From assembly GCF_030929555.1 (NCBI RefSeq), contig NZ_JAVFVT010000030.1, positions 1-64,000 on the forward strand: a stretch of 64,000 nt of DNA, given 5' to 3'. This document shows positions 25,452 through 34,744 of the stretch, piece after piece; position 1 is the stretch's first letter; the number at the start of each line of letters is the position of its first letter. Position numbers and translations under genes: made by a program. Source of the stretch: Paenibacillus sp. LHD-117. Its GTDB lineage: Bacteria; Bacillota; Bacilli; Paenibacillales; Paenibacillaceae. The notes beneath the pieces were generated by a model, which saw nothing but the letters and a program-made list of their open reading frames with translations, did no database searches and was not told where the DNA came from.

Positions 25452-27283
25452 ATTCATCGAAGCTGCAAGAGAAACCGGTCGCCGAGTCAGGTGCCGAATG
25501 GGTCGACACGTTGAATCCGGACGTGATGAAAGCTGTCGAAGGCCGGATTGTTTGCCAACTGCTCGAAACGCTGCTGTACGAGGGGATCGTCCCGTTCGAA
25601 CGCGAGAGCTTGCCGGACGGAGAGGACCGGTTCGTTATTCCTGCGCAGACCGCAGAAGGCGCTACCGCCGAATATGTTTGCTTAGGACAAGTAAAACGCA
25701 GCTTCGGTCGTATCCGCATCCGCAGAAATTCTGTCAGGCGGGTTGAGCGGGGCGGGGAAACGACCGAAGCCCGCTTGTCGACGTTTGTGGCTGAGGTGCT
25801 GGGAAATGCAGGATGCGACGAACGTCTTCCGCAGTTTTACGACGAACTTGTTCAGACTCTTGTAAAAGATACCCAGGCGCATGCGTACAGGTCGCCTGAA
25901 CCGCTTACCGAAGAGGAAAGGTCGTATGACGCTCTCGAAGGGAATGTAATTGATGGCCACCCTTACCATCCGTGCTATAAATCCAGGGTGGGCTTCAGCC
26001 TTTCGGACAACGCGGCCTTCGGACCGGAATTTAAATCGGACGTGAAGCCCGTCTGGCTGGCCGTTTCCGCCGATGATTGCCATCTGTCCCATTCGCGTTC
26101 GATTGATTATGAGGCTTTTATCCGGCGGGAGCTGGGCGACGATACGATTGCCCGTTTTCACGAGAAGATCAAGGCCGCCGGCGGAAATCCCGAAGCGTTC
26201 AGGCTGGTTGCGGTTCATCCGTGGCAGTGGAGAGAGATCATCGGGACAGCCTTTCACCGGAATATTGCCGAAGGAAGCATGATTGCGCTCGGTGAAAGCG
26301 ATGAGGCGTACCGCCCGCAGCAATCGATTCGGACGCTCGCTAATGCGGTCTCCCCGCAAAAGTCGTATTTGAAGCTGCCGCTCAGCATTACGAATACGTC
26401 GACCGGCCGGATATTGGCCCGTCATACGATTCTGAACGCGGCGCTTATTTCCGATTGGCTTTATGGGCTTCTGGAACGCGATCCGGCGGCACAGCGGACC
26501 GGCGTTATTTTGCTTCGCGAATTGGCGGGGGTCGCGTTCGATCACGAGACGCTGCCGGAGCTGGCGCAGGCGAAAGCGTACGGAACGCTTGGCTTTATTT
26601 GGCGGGAAAGCCTGCACGGTTATTTGCCGGCAGGCGAAGAAGCCGTTCCGTTCAACGGGCTTTGCCATGTCGAGGCGGCCGGGCGTCCGCTCATCGCCCC
26701 GTGGGTCGAACGGCACGGCGTGCACGAATGGACGGAGGCGTTAATCCGATGTTCCGTCATCCCGCTCATCCATATGCTTTATTCGCATGGGGTGGCGCTC
26801 GAGTCGCACGCGCAAAATATGATCCTGATTCATCGCGGCGGAATGCCGGTACGCGTGGCGCTCAAAGATTTTCATGACGGGGTTCGTTTCTCGCGCCGCC
26901 ATTTGGCCGATCCAGAAGCATGCCCTGAGCTGAACCCGGTGCCGGGCCATCATCCGAAAATCAACCGCAATTCGTTCATTGAAACGGACGAGGCGGCGGT
27001 CGTTCGCGATTTTGTCCACGATGCGTTCTTTTTTATTAACATCGCCGAGCTTTGCATGTTTCTGGAGGAGCATTTCGGTTTCGAAGAAACGGAGTTTTGG
27101 CGGATCGTAGCGGGAGTCATTCGCGAATACGAGCGGGAGCATCCGGAGCACCGTGAACGGTTTGAGCAGTTTGATTTGTTCGCGGATACGATTCAGGTTG
27201 AGCAGCTGACGAAACGGCGGCTTTTCGGCGACACGGAGTTCCGCGTGCATGACGTGCCGAATCCGCTCCGTCTATACCGTTAG
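25448..27283 (+). CDS. IucA/IucC siderophore synthetase 2 (SbnF-like)
   Basis: The product has 611 residues. NIS signature elements: IDGHPYHPCYKSRVGFSL, LVAVHPWQWREI, PQQSIRTLANAV, KLPLSITNTSTGRIL, ALESHAQNMILI and VALKDFHDGVRFS. The GHPYHPCYKSRVGF and KDFHDGVRF forms are typical of the branch that works on an already monosubstituted citrate (AlcC/IucC/SbnF side), so I call it SbnF-like. It is translationally coupled to synthetase 1 by an ATGA overlap. The citrate-synthase-like gene follows 12 nt downstream. Confidence 0.85.
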   Translation: MNSSKLQEKPVAESGAEWVDTLNPDVMKAVEGRIVCQLLETLLYEGIVPFERESLPDGEDRFVIPAQTAEGATAEYVCLGQVKRSFGRIRIRRNSVRRVERGGETTEARLSTFVAEVLGNAGCDERLPQFYDELVQTLVKDTQAHAYRSPEPLTEEERSYDALEGNVIDGHPYHPCYKSRVGFSLSDNAAFGPEFKSDVKPVWLAVSADDCHLSHSRSIDYEAFIRRELGDDTIARFHEKIKAAGGNPEAFRLVAVHPWQWREIIGTAFHRNIAEGSMIALGESDEAYRPQQSIRTLANAVSPQKSYLKLPLSITNTSTGRILARHTILNAALISDWLYGLLERDPAAQRTGVILLRELAGVAFDHETLPELAQAKAYGTLGFIWRESLHGYLPAGEEAVPFNGLCHVEAAGRPLIAPWVERHGVHEWTEALIRCSVIPLIHMLYSHGVALESHAQNMILIHRGGMPVRVALKDFHDGVRFSRRHLADPEACPELNPVPGHHPKINRNSFIETDEAAVVRDFVHDAFFFINIAELCMFLEEHFGFEETEFWRIVAGVIREYEREHPEHRERFEQFDLFADTIQVEQLTKRRLFGDTEFRVHDVPNPLRLYR

Positions 27284-27295
27284 GCGGGGTTCGGC

Positions 27296-28087
27296 ATGTT
27301 ACAGGAAAACCGGTTGAAGCGAAAGCTGCGGGACGGACATCCCGTTTTCGGACTGTTTTGCTCGATTCCGTCCCCTGTCGTCGTCGAGATGATCGGATGC
27401 GCCGATTTTGATTTTGTCATTATCGATACGGAGCATGTGCTGGTCAACCCTGAAACGCTGGAGAATATGATCCGCGCCGCCGAAGCGGTTGGCATTACGG
27501 CGCTTGTGCGTGTGTCGGAACTGAATCCAAAAGAAATTCTCCGGGCGCTCGACGGAGGCGCTCAAGGCATCGTCGTGCCCTCGGTGGAGAGCAGGGAACA
27601 GGCGCAGCAGATCGTGCGCGCCTGCCGGTATTATCCGCTTGGCACGAGAAGCCTGAACGGCGGACGGCCGGGAGCGTTCGGCAAGCACAGCCTTGTTGCA
27701 TACATGGAAAAGGCCAACGAAGAAATAATGGTCGTCCCGATGATCGAAAGCCGGGCGGGCGTCGAGCGGGCGGACGAAATCTTATCCGTTCCCGGTGTCG
27801 ATATGGTGCTTGAGGGAGCGGCCGACCTGTCGCAGTCTTACGGCGTACCCTGGCAGCTGCGCGAAGCAAGCGTACGCGAGGGACTGCTTCGGGCGCATGC
27901 AGCCGCAGAACGGAACGGCGTTCCGTTCTGCGCGATTCCGCGCGCCTCCGAAGATATCGAGGCTTGGCAGGAGAGAGGTGTTCGTGCATTTGTGCTCGGC
28001 GACGAGCGGGGCATTGCGTTCCGGGCGCTGCGCGGGCACTTGCAGACGTATTCAGAGAAAGTGCGGAAAGGAAAGAGTTATGAATAA
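27296..28087 (+). CDS. sbnG: SbnG-like citrate synthase (HpcH/HpaI fold)
   Basis: The product has 263 residues. It is a class II aldolase-like HpcH/HpaI protein: metal- and substrate-site segments FDFVIIDTEHVLVNPETLEN, ALVRVSELNPKEI, GAQGIVVPSVES and PMIESRAGVERA. In siderophore clusters this family (SbnG) makes citrate from oxaloacetate and acetyl-CoA, giving the pathway its own citrate independent of the TCA cycle. Its position between synthetase and decarboxylase genes supports that role. The stop overlaps the next start by 8 nt. Confidence 0.88.
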   Translation: MLQENRLKRKLRDGHPVFGLFCSIPSPVVVEMIGCADFDFVIIDTEHVLVNPETLENMIRAAEAVGITALVRVSELNPKEILRALDGGAQGIVVPSVESREQAQQIVRACRYYPLGTRSLNGGRPGAFGKHSLVAYMEKANEEIMVVPMIESRAGVERADEILSVPGVDMVLEGAADLSQSYGVPWQLREASVREGLLRAHAAAERNGVPFCAIPRASEDIEAWQERGVRAFVLGDERGIAFRALRGHLQTYSEKVRKGKSYE

Positions 28088-29288
28088 TGTGAGAACGGCA
28101 GACAAGGCCGTCAATTACATCGAACAGTGGTCGCAGACGCGGCCGGAACCGGTTTGCGCATTTATTTACGATTTGCAGGCGCTGCGTGAGCACGCGACCT
28201 CCCGCGTACAGTCGCTGCCCGAGCAGTGCCGGTTGTTTTATGCGGTAAAAGCCAACTCGGACCGGGAGATTCTGGAGCAGCTGGCCGATACCGTTCACGG
28301 ATTCGAAGCGGCATCGCTTGGGGAAATTGTGAAAATCAGAGAGGTATCGCAGGCGGTTCCGATTTTGTTCGGGGGACCGGGAAAGACGGATCGGGAAATT
28401 GTGGGCGCGATTGACAACCGGGTCAGCCTGATCCACGCGGAAAGCGTGCACGAATTGCAGCGCATTCAGCTTATCGCGGAGCAGCGCGGGGCGGTCGTTC
28501 CGGTGCTGCTGCGGGTTAATCTCCATTCCACCCTTCCCGAAGCAACGCTGGCCATGGGCGGGAGGCCGACCCAGTTCGGCATTGATGAAGAAGATGTCCC
28601 GGAAGCGATCCGGCTCGCTCTGTCTCTGCCTGCCATCAAGCTGGAAGGTTTTCATCTGCACTCGATTTCCAATAATCTGGATGCGAGACGTCATGCGCAG
28701 CTCGTATCCTTGTACTGCACGCGCGTCCGGCAGTGGGCCGAACAATTCGGCCTGAACGTTTCCGTCTTGAATGCGGGAGGCGGCATCGGCGTCAATTATG
28801 CGGATTTAAACAATCAGTTCGATTGGGATACGTTTGTACATGAGCTGCGGAACGTACTGGACGAACAGGCATGGGAAGGGCTTCAGCTTATTTTCGAGCC
28901 CGGGCGGTACATAACGGCAGCGTGCGGCTGGTATGCGGTCCAGGTGATCGACATCAAGCGGAATCACGGCAAGCATTACGCGATCGTCCGCGGCGGAACA
29001 AACCATTTCCGGCTGCCGGTATCCTGGCAGCACAGCCACCCGTTTGACATCGTCCCTCTCCCGCGCTGGCCGTATCCTTTCCCGAGGACGGAACTGGCGG
29101 ATACCGAAGTCACGGTCGTCGGTCAGCTCTGTACGCCTAAGGATGTCATGGCGAAGGATGAGCGGGTTTCGCGGCTTCGAATCGGGGATGTAATCCTGTT
29201 CCGTTATGCGGGTGCATACGGGTGGGCGATTTCGCATCATGACTTTTTAAGCCATCCGCATCCCGAGCATGTGTACCTGATGGAATGA
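28080..29288 (+). CDS. sbnH: SbnH-like PLP decarboxylase, copy 1
   Basis: The product has 402 residues. Fold type III (alanine racemase-like) PLP decarboxylase: PLP lysine in LFYAVKANSDREILEQL, ILFGGPGKTDREI, the HLHS substrate segment in EGFHLHSISNNLDA, glycine-rich LNAGGGIGVNY and the cross-subunit FEPGRYITAACGWY. SbnH decarboxylates the citryl-diaminopropionate intermediate to an ethylenediamine derivative. ATG 28080 overlaps the sbnG stop. A second, clearly related gene lies at 32527-33765. Confidence 0.88.
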   Translation: MNNVRTADKAVNYIEQWSQTRPEPVCAFIYDLQALREHATSRVQSLPEQCRLFYAVKANSDREILEQLADTVHGFEAASLGEIVKIREVSQAVPILFGGPGKTDREIVGAIDNRVSLIHAESVHELQRIQLIAEQRGAVVPVLLRVNLHSTLPEATLAMGGRPTQFGIDEEDVPEAIRLALSLPAIKLEGFHLHSISNNLDARRHAQLVSLYCTRVRQWAEQFGLNVSVLNAGGGIGVNYADLNNQFDWDTFVHELRNVLDEQAWEGLQLIFEPGRYITAACGWYAVQVIDIKRNHGKHYAIVRGGTNHFRLPVSWQHSHPFDIVPLPRWPYPFPRTELADTEVTVVGQLCTPKDVMAKDERVSRLRIGDVILFRYAGAYGWAISHHDFLSHPHPEHVYLME

Positions 29289-29315
29289 TTACGAAACCTT
29301 CGAGAGGAGAGCCAT

Positions 29316-31235
29316 ATGACAGCTGTGAGTACGGACATTCGTATTAACCGTTCGCTCGTTCAAGCCGCATCTTATGTACAGACCGATTTGGTGAACGCTT
29401 TATTGGCGGAAGAACTGTTGACCGAAGGCGAAGCGGGTAAGGTAATCGGTGTCGATGAGCTGCCTCCGGCGCTGCGCGACGCTTATCAAGCATGGGATAA
29501 CGGTAATTCTCCGGATTTCGTATTTTGTCGACAGGTACGCGGGAAGGAAGAGTACAGTCTGCTTATTCCGGTAGAGCCTGCGTACCATCAACCGTACCGG
29601 ATTCACGGTCAAAGGATCATTCAAGCAATGACGGATACGAATAGCGGCTTGACGTTGCGGTCATTGGATTTGGAAGCATTATTGGATGTGCTGGCTGCAT
29701 GCTGGGCAGGAGCATCAGCCGCTTCTTATCACGGTGAGTCATTATTCGAGCAGCTTCGCGTCTCGGCCCTGCATAAGGCTTTATCGATACAGGCGCAAAT
29801 GGCGAGCGCCGGCAATCTGCCGGCATTCCCGGCCTCCTTACTCGCGCTGGAACGATGGTCCGCGCTGAGAGATCGTCCGTTCCACCCGGCGGCGAAAGCG
29901 AAGGGCGGATGGAACGATAAGGATTACGTCAACTACAGCGCGGAATACGGCGGTACATTCCCGCTTCAGTGGATTGCCGTCAAACGGGACATTTTGTTGG
30001 CCGGAGACGGAGCGGAGGGGCGGGGTGCAGCCGATTTTCTGCTGTCCGGGGATGATCGGGGGCAGCTGGACGCCGCCATGCGACGGCTCGGCTTAGGCGG
30101 GGACGATTATGCCGCGCTGCCGGTACACCCTTGGCAGCTCGAACGGATGCTTCCCCGGGAGTTCGGCACCGAGATGGAGAACGGGGCATGCGTTCCGCTA
30201 GGGATTGCCGCCGGAGGCGATTACGCCGCGACGTCATCCGTCCGTTCGCTTGCGCCTACAGGCGAAGGGCCTCATGTTAAGCTGCCGCTAGGCATCGTAT
30301 CGCTCGGCGCGATCCGGTCGCTGCCGGCCCTTTATATGACGAATGGCACCAGAGGACAAAGGCTGCTTGAACAGCTGCGGGCTGCAGATCAAACATTGGC
30401 AGGACGGCTTTACTTATGCGACGAGACGGCTTGGTGGGCGTACATGCCCAAGGCAGGCGACTGGTTTGACGACCGGCCGCGGCATTTGTCCTGCCAGATT
30501 CGGTCATACCCGGCGGAATTGCTGCGCGATCCATCGTACCAGATGGTTCCGATGGCGGCGCTGGCCGTCTGCGAACCCGGTATGGACACCCATCTGTTCG
30601 ATGCCTGGATGAGGCTTCGGGGAATGCGGCCGGGCGCTGAGGCGGCACGGCATCTATTCGGTGAACTGTGCGATGAATTTTTGAGCTTGTGCATGCGAAT
30701 GCTTCGCTTCGGCGTTCTGCCGGAAATCCATGGACAAAATGTACTGGTCGTCCTGAAGAACGGGACGCCGTCGGGAATCGTGCTGCGCGACCACGATACG
30801 GTTCGCCTTCATCTCCCATGGCTTGAACGCAGCGGCATGGCCGATCCCGGGTATATCGTCAAGCCTGGCCGCCCCAATTCGCTTTACAACGAAACGCCGG
30901 AGCAGCTGCTGTTTTATTTGCAGACACTCGGCATTCAGGTCAATTTATATGCGATTGCCGATTCGCTTGCCGGACGCTACCGGATGAAGGAGGAATCGCT
31001 CTGGCAGACGATGCGCGAAAGCCTGGAGCAAGCTGTTGAATGTGCCGGTTTGCCGGATCAAGACCGGATGGCGGTAGAGGAGATTTTGTTCGAACGGGAA
31101 ATGTGGCCGTGGAAGCAAATTATTACGCCGCTGCTTCGGCAGCAGGGTGTACCCGGGGGCAGCATGCCTTCGGGCAGCGGGCAGGCTCCGAATCCGTTCG
31201 TGGCGCTGGTCCGCCGCAGGCGGCCGGCAAAATGA
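29316..31235 (+). CDS. IucA/IucC siderophore synthetase 3 (SbnC-like)
   Basis: The product has 639 residues. NIS elements: RDRPFHPAAKAKGGW, AALPVHPWQLERML, TSSVRSLAP, VKLPLGIVSLGAIR, EIHGQNVLVVL, then VLRDHDTVRLHLPWLE and YLQTLGIQVNLYAIADS. The last two segments are the hallmark of the SbnC branch, which adds the final 2-oxoglutarate in staphyloferrin B assembly. ATG 29316 follows GAGGAG. The exporter gene starts inside its stop codon (ATGA), tying assembly to secretion. Confidence 0.85.
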   Translation: MTAVSTDIRINRSLVQAASYVQTDLVNALLAEELLTEGEAGKVIGVDELPPALRDAYQAWDNGNSPDFVFCRQVRGKEEYSLLIPVEPAYHQPYRIHGQRIIQAMTDTNSGLTLRSLDLEALLDVLAACWAGASAASYHGESLFEQLRVSALHKALSIQAQMASAGNLPAFPASLLALERWSALRDRPFHPAAKAKGGWNDKDYVNYSAEYGGTFPLQWIAVKRDILLAGDGAEGRGAADFLLSGDDRGQLDAAMRRLGLGGDDYAALPVHPWQLERMLPREFGTEMENGACVPLGIAAGGDYAATSSVRSLAPTGEGPHVKLPLGIVSLGAIRSLPALYMTNGTRGQRLLEQLRAADQTLAGRLYLCDETAWWAYMPKAGDWFDDRPRHLSCQIRSYPAELLRDPSYQMVPMAALAVCEPGMDTHLFDAWMRLRGMRPGAEAARHLFGELCDEFLSLCMRMLRFGVLPEIHGQNVLVVLKNGTPSGIVLRDHDTVRLHLPWLERSGMADPGYIVKPGRPNSLYNETPEQLLFYLQTLGIQVNLYAIADSLAGRYRMKEESLWQTMRESLEQAVECAGLPDQDRMAVEEILFEREMWPWKQIITPLLRQQGVPGGSMPSGSGQAPNPFVALVRRRRPAK

Positions 31236-32500
31236 GCGGCGCCGCAGATTGGAAACGCAGCCTGCGGCTGCTTTGGGGCGCACATTTTCTATCGACTGCC
31301 AGCCTGACGGCGATCGCCCCGTTTTTGCCGATGTACATGGAGGAAATGGGCGGGAAGGAAGACGCTTTGCTTTGGAGCGGGCTGGCACTGGCGGTGCCTG
31401 CTCTTTCGTATGCGCTGACAGCGCCGCTATGGGGCAAGCTAGGGGATCGGATCGGAAGAAAATGGATGGTCGTCCGGGCGTCGATCGGCATAGCAGCCGT
31501 CCTAGCTGCAATGGGCTTCGCACAGACGCCGGCACAGCTGCTGGCGTTACGTTTGCTGCAAGGTGTGCTCGGCGGCGTTGTCGACGCAGGAGTCGCGTTT
31601 GCCGGCGGGGCTGCGCCGGAGAATGAGCGGGGAAAAGCGCTCGGGAAGCTGGAGGGGGCGGTGGCGGCCGGTTCTCTCGCCGGGCCGCTCATCATCGGAC
31701 TGTTCTGGGGAACGATCGGTTTCCGCACACTGCTGCTGCTGTTCGGCGGCTTGCTGATGGTCTGGTCGGTCGCAGCGGCAATCGGTTTGAAGGAAAGCGG
31801 GGAGATGAGGGAGCAGGTGCGGGAACGTGCCTCACATCCGGCAAGTGTTCCTGTCGTTCTTCGCCGGCTGCTTGCCGATCGCAGATGCGGCGTATTTTTA
31901 ATGGCCGGAATATGCGCCAATATCGGGGCATATGGTCTTCTTTCGGTATTCGCTCCGCACGTGAACCAATTGGCTGGAGACGCTAGCGGCGCGGCGGTAT
32001 GGCTCGGCATTCTGCAGGGCGTAACCTGGGCCGCCTCGTGGGCGGCCGCTTCCTGGTGGGGGAAGCGGAACGACAGCGTTCCGGTCGAACGGAACTTCGC
32101 CATAGCCGCCGCTGTCTGCGGCGTGGCTGTAATGCTGCAGGCGGCCGTAGTAAGCCCCGAGTGGCTGATCCCGCTGCGCTTGCTGCAGGGCTTTGGCTTC
32201 AGTGCGCTGCTGCAATCGGTATATCTGGTGGTCGTCCGGACATCGGGAGCGGATAATCGGGGGGCGAGCATCGGATCGGCCAGCAGCCTCCTTGTTACCG
32301 GTCAAATTGCGGGTCCGCTTATGGGAGGGCTTCTTGCCGCATGGTTCAGTCCCGCGTTTGTCTTTGTTCAGTTCGGGGCGGTTTTCGTGTTTTCTGCCTT
32401 CCTGGTGCTGGTGCAGGCGAGGGTGGCGTTACATTCGCCGGCAAGAGCGACTGCTTCCGAAACGGGACTTGCTTCGAGTCCTATTCAAAGGGGCAAATGA
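31232..32500 (+). CDS. sbnD: SbnD-like MFS siderophore exporter
   Basis: The product has 422 residues and about twelve membrane segments. MFS motif A appears as GKLGDRIGRKWMVVRAS between helices 2 and 3, and a second half-repeat has RGASIGSASSLLVTGQIAGPL. Start ATG 31232 overlaps the synthetase stop. MFS proteins of this group export finished siderophore in iron-starved cells; the cluster context supports this. The stop overlaps a possible ATG of the following decarboxylase, but a better start lies 30 nt later. Confidence 0.85.
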   Translation: MSGAADWKRSLRLLWGAHFLSTASLTAIAPFLPMYMEEMGGKEDALLWSGLALAVPALSYALTAPLWGKLGDRIGRKWMVVRASIGIAAVLAAMGFAQTPAQLLALRLLQGVLGGVVDAGVAFAGGAAPENERGKALGKLEGAVAAGSLAGPLIIGLFWGTIGFRTLLLLFGGLLMVWSVAAAIGLKESGEMREQVRERASHPASVPVVLRRLLADRRCGVFLMAGICANIGAYGLLSVFAPHVNQLAGDASGAAVWLGILQGVTWAASWAAASWWGKRNDSVPVERNFAIAAAVCGVAVMLQAAVVSPEWLIPLRLLQGFGFSALLQSVYLVVVRTSGADNRGASIGSASSLLVTGQIAGPLMGGLLAAWFSPAFVFVQFGAVFVFSAFLVLVQARVALHSPARATASETGLASSPIQRGK

Positions 32501-32526
32501 TTCACAAAACTTCGAGGAGCAGGAAG

Positions 32527-33765
32527 ATGAAACGAATATCCAATGTTATTCACAGCTGGAAACGGGATCATCCCGGCGAACCGTTCAGCGCGTATATCTA
32601 CGATCTTGGCGAGTTGAAGCGGCATGCGGCGCGCATCGTCGCCACATTGCCTGCCGGAGCAGCCTATTATTACGCGATAAAAGCTAACTCCGACCCGAAA
32701 ATAATCGAAGCCCTTCTGTCCGTTGCGGCCGGGTTCGAGGTCGCTTCGCTAGGCGAAGCGGAGAAAGTGCGCGAAGTATCCCGGGAAGCAAGCATTATTT
32801 TCGGAGGTCCGGGCAAAACGGACGATGAAATCGAAAACGCGCTGCGCCTGCGGGTATCATTGCTGCATGTCGAAAGTACGGCCGAGCTGCTTCGGGTGAA
32901 TTGGATTGCAGAACGGCTGGATTTGAAGGCCGATATTTTGCTGAGAGTCAATTTGCGCGGCCCACTGCCTGCCGGCACGCTGCAAATGTGCGGCGTACCT
33001 TCGCAGTTCGGCATTGACGAAGCCGATATTCCACAGGCGATTGAGCTTGCGCAAAGCTGTTCTTATGTCGCCCTTAAAGGGTTTCACTTTCATTCGCTGT
33101 CCAATCATCTGGATGCGCACCAGCATGCTGCGATGGTTGGGCATTATATCGAACGTGCGCGGCATTGGCAGAGCCGGTACGGCTTCGATTTGCACTATGT
33201 GAACGCAGGCGGAGGGGTCGGAATCAATTACGAGCATTTGGAATCGCCATTCGATTGGGAGTCGTTCGTACAGAAGCTCGGACAAATCATCGGCCAGGAA
33301 GCCGGAGAGAGCGCTCCGTCCCTTTTCCCGGAAATTCTGTTCGAATGCGGGCGTTATACGGTCGCTTCCTGCGGTTATTACGCCGCGGAAGTGCTGGACA
33401 TCAAACGGATCGGGGGATCGCATTTTGCGGTCGTAAACGGTGGCCTGCACCATTTTCTGCTGCCCGGCGCTTGGAAGCATCGGCATCCGCTCTTCGTCGT
33501 ACCAGTCGAGAGCTGGCCCTACCCATGGCCAAGAATGGAAATTCATGATCTTCCGGTAACGATTGTCGGCCGGATGAACAGCACTCGTGACATATTGGCG
33601 CGAAATGAACCAATGACGAGGCTCCGGGCCGGGGATGTGCTCGTATTTCCGTACGCAGGGGCATACGGTTGGTCGATTTCCGCGCACGGTTTCAGCAGTT
33701 TGGAGCATCCTCAGTTTTTTGTATCTAAGTTAGCAAAATCATGCAATCGAGTGCAGAGCAAATGA
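32527..33765 (+). CDS. SbnH-like PLP decarboxylase, copy 2
   Basis: The product has 412 residues. It shares the whole plan of copy 1: YYYAIKANSDPKIIEAL with the PLP lysine, IIFGGPGKTDDEI, KGFHFHSLSNHLDA, VNAGGGVGINY and FECGRYTVASCGYYAAEVL. Roughly half the residues match copy 1 by eye, so it is an old duplication or separate acquisition, not a recent copy. ATG 32527 has GAGGAG 7 nt upstream; ATG 32497 overlaps the exporter stop. Active-site residues seem intact, so it probably decarboxylates a second intermediate or a different amino acid. Confidence 0.85.
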   Translation: MKRISNVIHSWKRDHPGEPFSAYIYDLGELKRHAARIVATLPAGAAYYYAIKANSDPKIIEALLSVAAGFEVASLGEAEKVREVSREASIIFGGPGKTDDEIENALRLRVSLLHVESTAELLRVNWIAERLDLKADILLRVNLRGPLPAGTLQMCGVPSQFGIDEADIPQAIELAQSCSYVALKGFHFHSLSNHLDAHQHAAMVGHYIERARHWQSRYGFDLHYVNAGGGVGINYEHLESPFDWESFVQKLGQIIGQEAGESAPSLFPEILFECGRYTVASCGYYAAEVLDIKRIGGSHFAVVNGGLHHFLLPGAWKHRHPLFVVPVESWPYPWPRMEIHDLPVTIVGRMNSTRDILARNEPMTRLRAGDVLVFPYAGAYGWSISAHGFSSLEHPQFFVSKLAKSCNRVQSK

Positions 33766-33779
33766 TCTGCACTCGGTTG
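33744..33779 (+). terminator. Hairpin at the end of the biosynthesis operon
   Basis: CAATCGAGTGCAGA pairs with TCTGCACTCGGTTG (one G-T pair) around an 8-nt loop, followed by CGTTATTTGTG. The stop codon lies within it. The T tract is weak, so it may stabilise the mRNA end as well as terminate. Confidence 0.6.
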
Positions 33780-33840
33780 CGTTATTTGTGTTATGGAAAA
33801 AAACGATAAAAAAATGCTGATGTTGATTTCTTTATATATT

Positions 33841-33859
33841 GATAATGATTATCATTTAT
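33841..33859. promoter_or_regulatory. Fur box before the lipoprotein gene
   Basis: GATAATGATTATCATTTAT is close to the Fur consensus, with a perfect ATAATGATTATCATTT core. It lies 45 nt before the lipoprotein start. Confidence 0.85.
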
Positions 33860-33904
33860 ATTACAATAAGGTTGTTATTTTTCACGATGATCAGGAGGGA
33901 ATAA

Positions 33905-34639
33905 ATGGTGAGGCAATTGTTCGTATTGGCCGTCCTAGCGTGCGTGTTGATTATGGCCGGATGCGGTTCGGCAGCCGAAAACAAGGAAGCTTCGGGGAAT
34001 CAGACGGCAGTGACGGCTGAGACCGATTCCGAAACAAGCTCCAACGAGAGCGGGATGAAGGAAGAAGCATCAACTGAGCCGTCGACAAATGAGACGGAAA
34101 AGGCGGCAGAAGTTAAAGAAGCCGAGGCAGCCAAAGAAACTGAAGCCACAAAAGCGACAACCGAAACAAAGGAAACCGTAGTAAAAACGGAAAAAAAAGC
34201 GGAGACGAAAGTATCCAAACAAACGAAAGAGATTCAAAAGGCGACGGTAACCAATAAAGAAACCAATGAAGCTGTCGTAGGATCGATCATGAATAAAACC
34301 GAGACGAAGGCGCCTGCCGTAAAAGCGGCCGATAAAGCCGATATTGAAAAAGCTGTGACGGTGATCCGGACGCTTGTGAAAGATTTGAAGCAAAAAGCCG
34401 AAGAGAGCAGCGCCGAAGAAGTAAAAACGCTTGCCGGACAAATCATCAAAGCCTGGGATGCCCTAAAATCGGATGTTAAAACGGCCGATGCGGAGTCGTA
34501 CACGTTCCTTGACGAAAAAATAACGAAGCTTACCGAACAGATCGGTATGGATCCAATCGACTTGGAAGCTGTTATGCAAACGGACTATCAAATCTATCAA
34601 GGCTTCAGACAGCTGGCCGAAAAGCTGGGTATTGAATAA
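33905..34639 (+). CDS. Fur-regulated lipoprotein, possible iron-handling helical domain
   Basis: The product has 244 residues. A lipobox signal ends LIMAGCG, with C20 lipidated. Residues about 25-130 are a low-complexity spacer of Glu, Lys, Thr and Ala that would hold the rest away from the membrane. The C-terminal 100 or so residues are helical, with IIKAWDALKSDV and SYTFLDEKI. This W-x-x-[L/V]-[K/E]-x-x-V ... S-Y pattern recalls the extracellular helical domain of FTR1/EfeU-type iron permeases, a tentative likeness. The start follows AGGAGGG. A Fur box just upstream and the siderophore uptake genes downstream argue for a role in ferric-siderophore capture at the cell surface. Confidence 0.75.
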   Translation: MVRQLFVLAVLACVLIMAGCGSAAENKEASGNQTAVTAETDSETSSNESGMKEEASTEPSTNETEKAAEVKEAEAAKETEATKATTETKETVVKTEKKAETKVSKQTKEIQKATVTNKETNEAVVGSIMNKTETKAPAVKAADKADIEKAVTVIRTLVKDLKQKAEESSAEEVKTLAGQIIKAWDALKSDVKTADAESYTFLDEKITKLTEQIGMDPIDLEAVMQTDYQIYQGFRQLAEKLGIE

Positions 34640-34690
34640 TTTAAAAATTCGTACTTGACAGACGGAAGTAACAATAATATGATTCTATTT

Positions 34691-34709
34691 GAAAATGATT
34701 ATCATTATT
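34691..34709. promoter_or_regulatory. Fur box before the binding protein gene
   Basis: GAAAATGATTATCATTATT matches the Fur consensus closely. It lies about 35 nt before the start of the stalk-domain binding protein. Confidence 0.85.
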
Positions 34710-34744
34710 AAAGTACCTGTCGGCGAAAGGGAGAGAGAAAGTTC

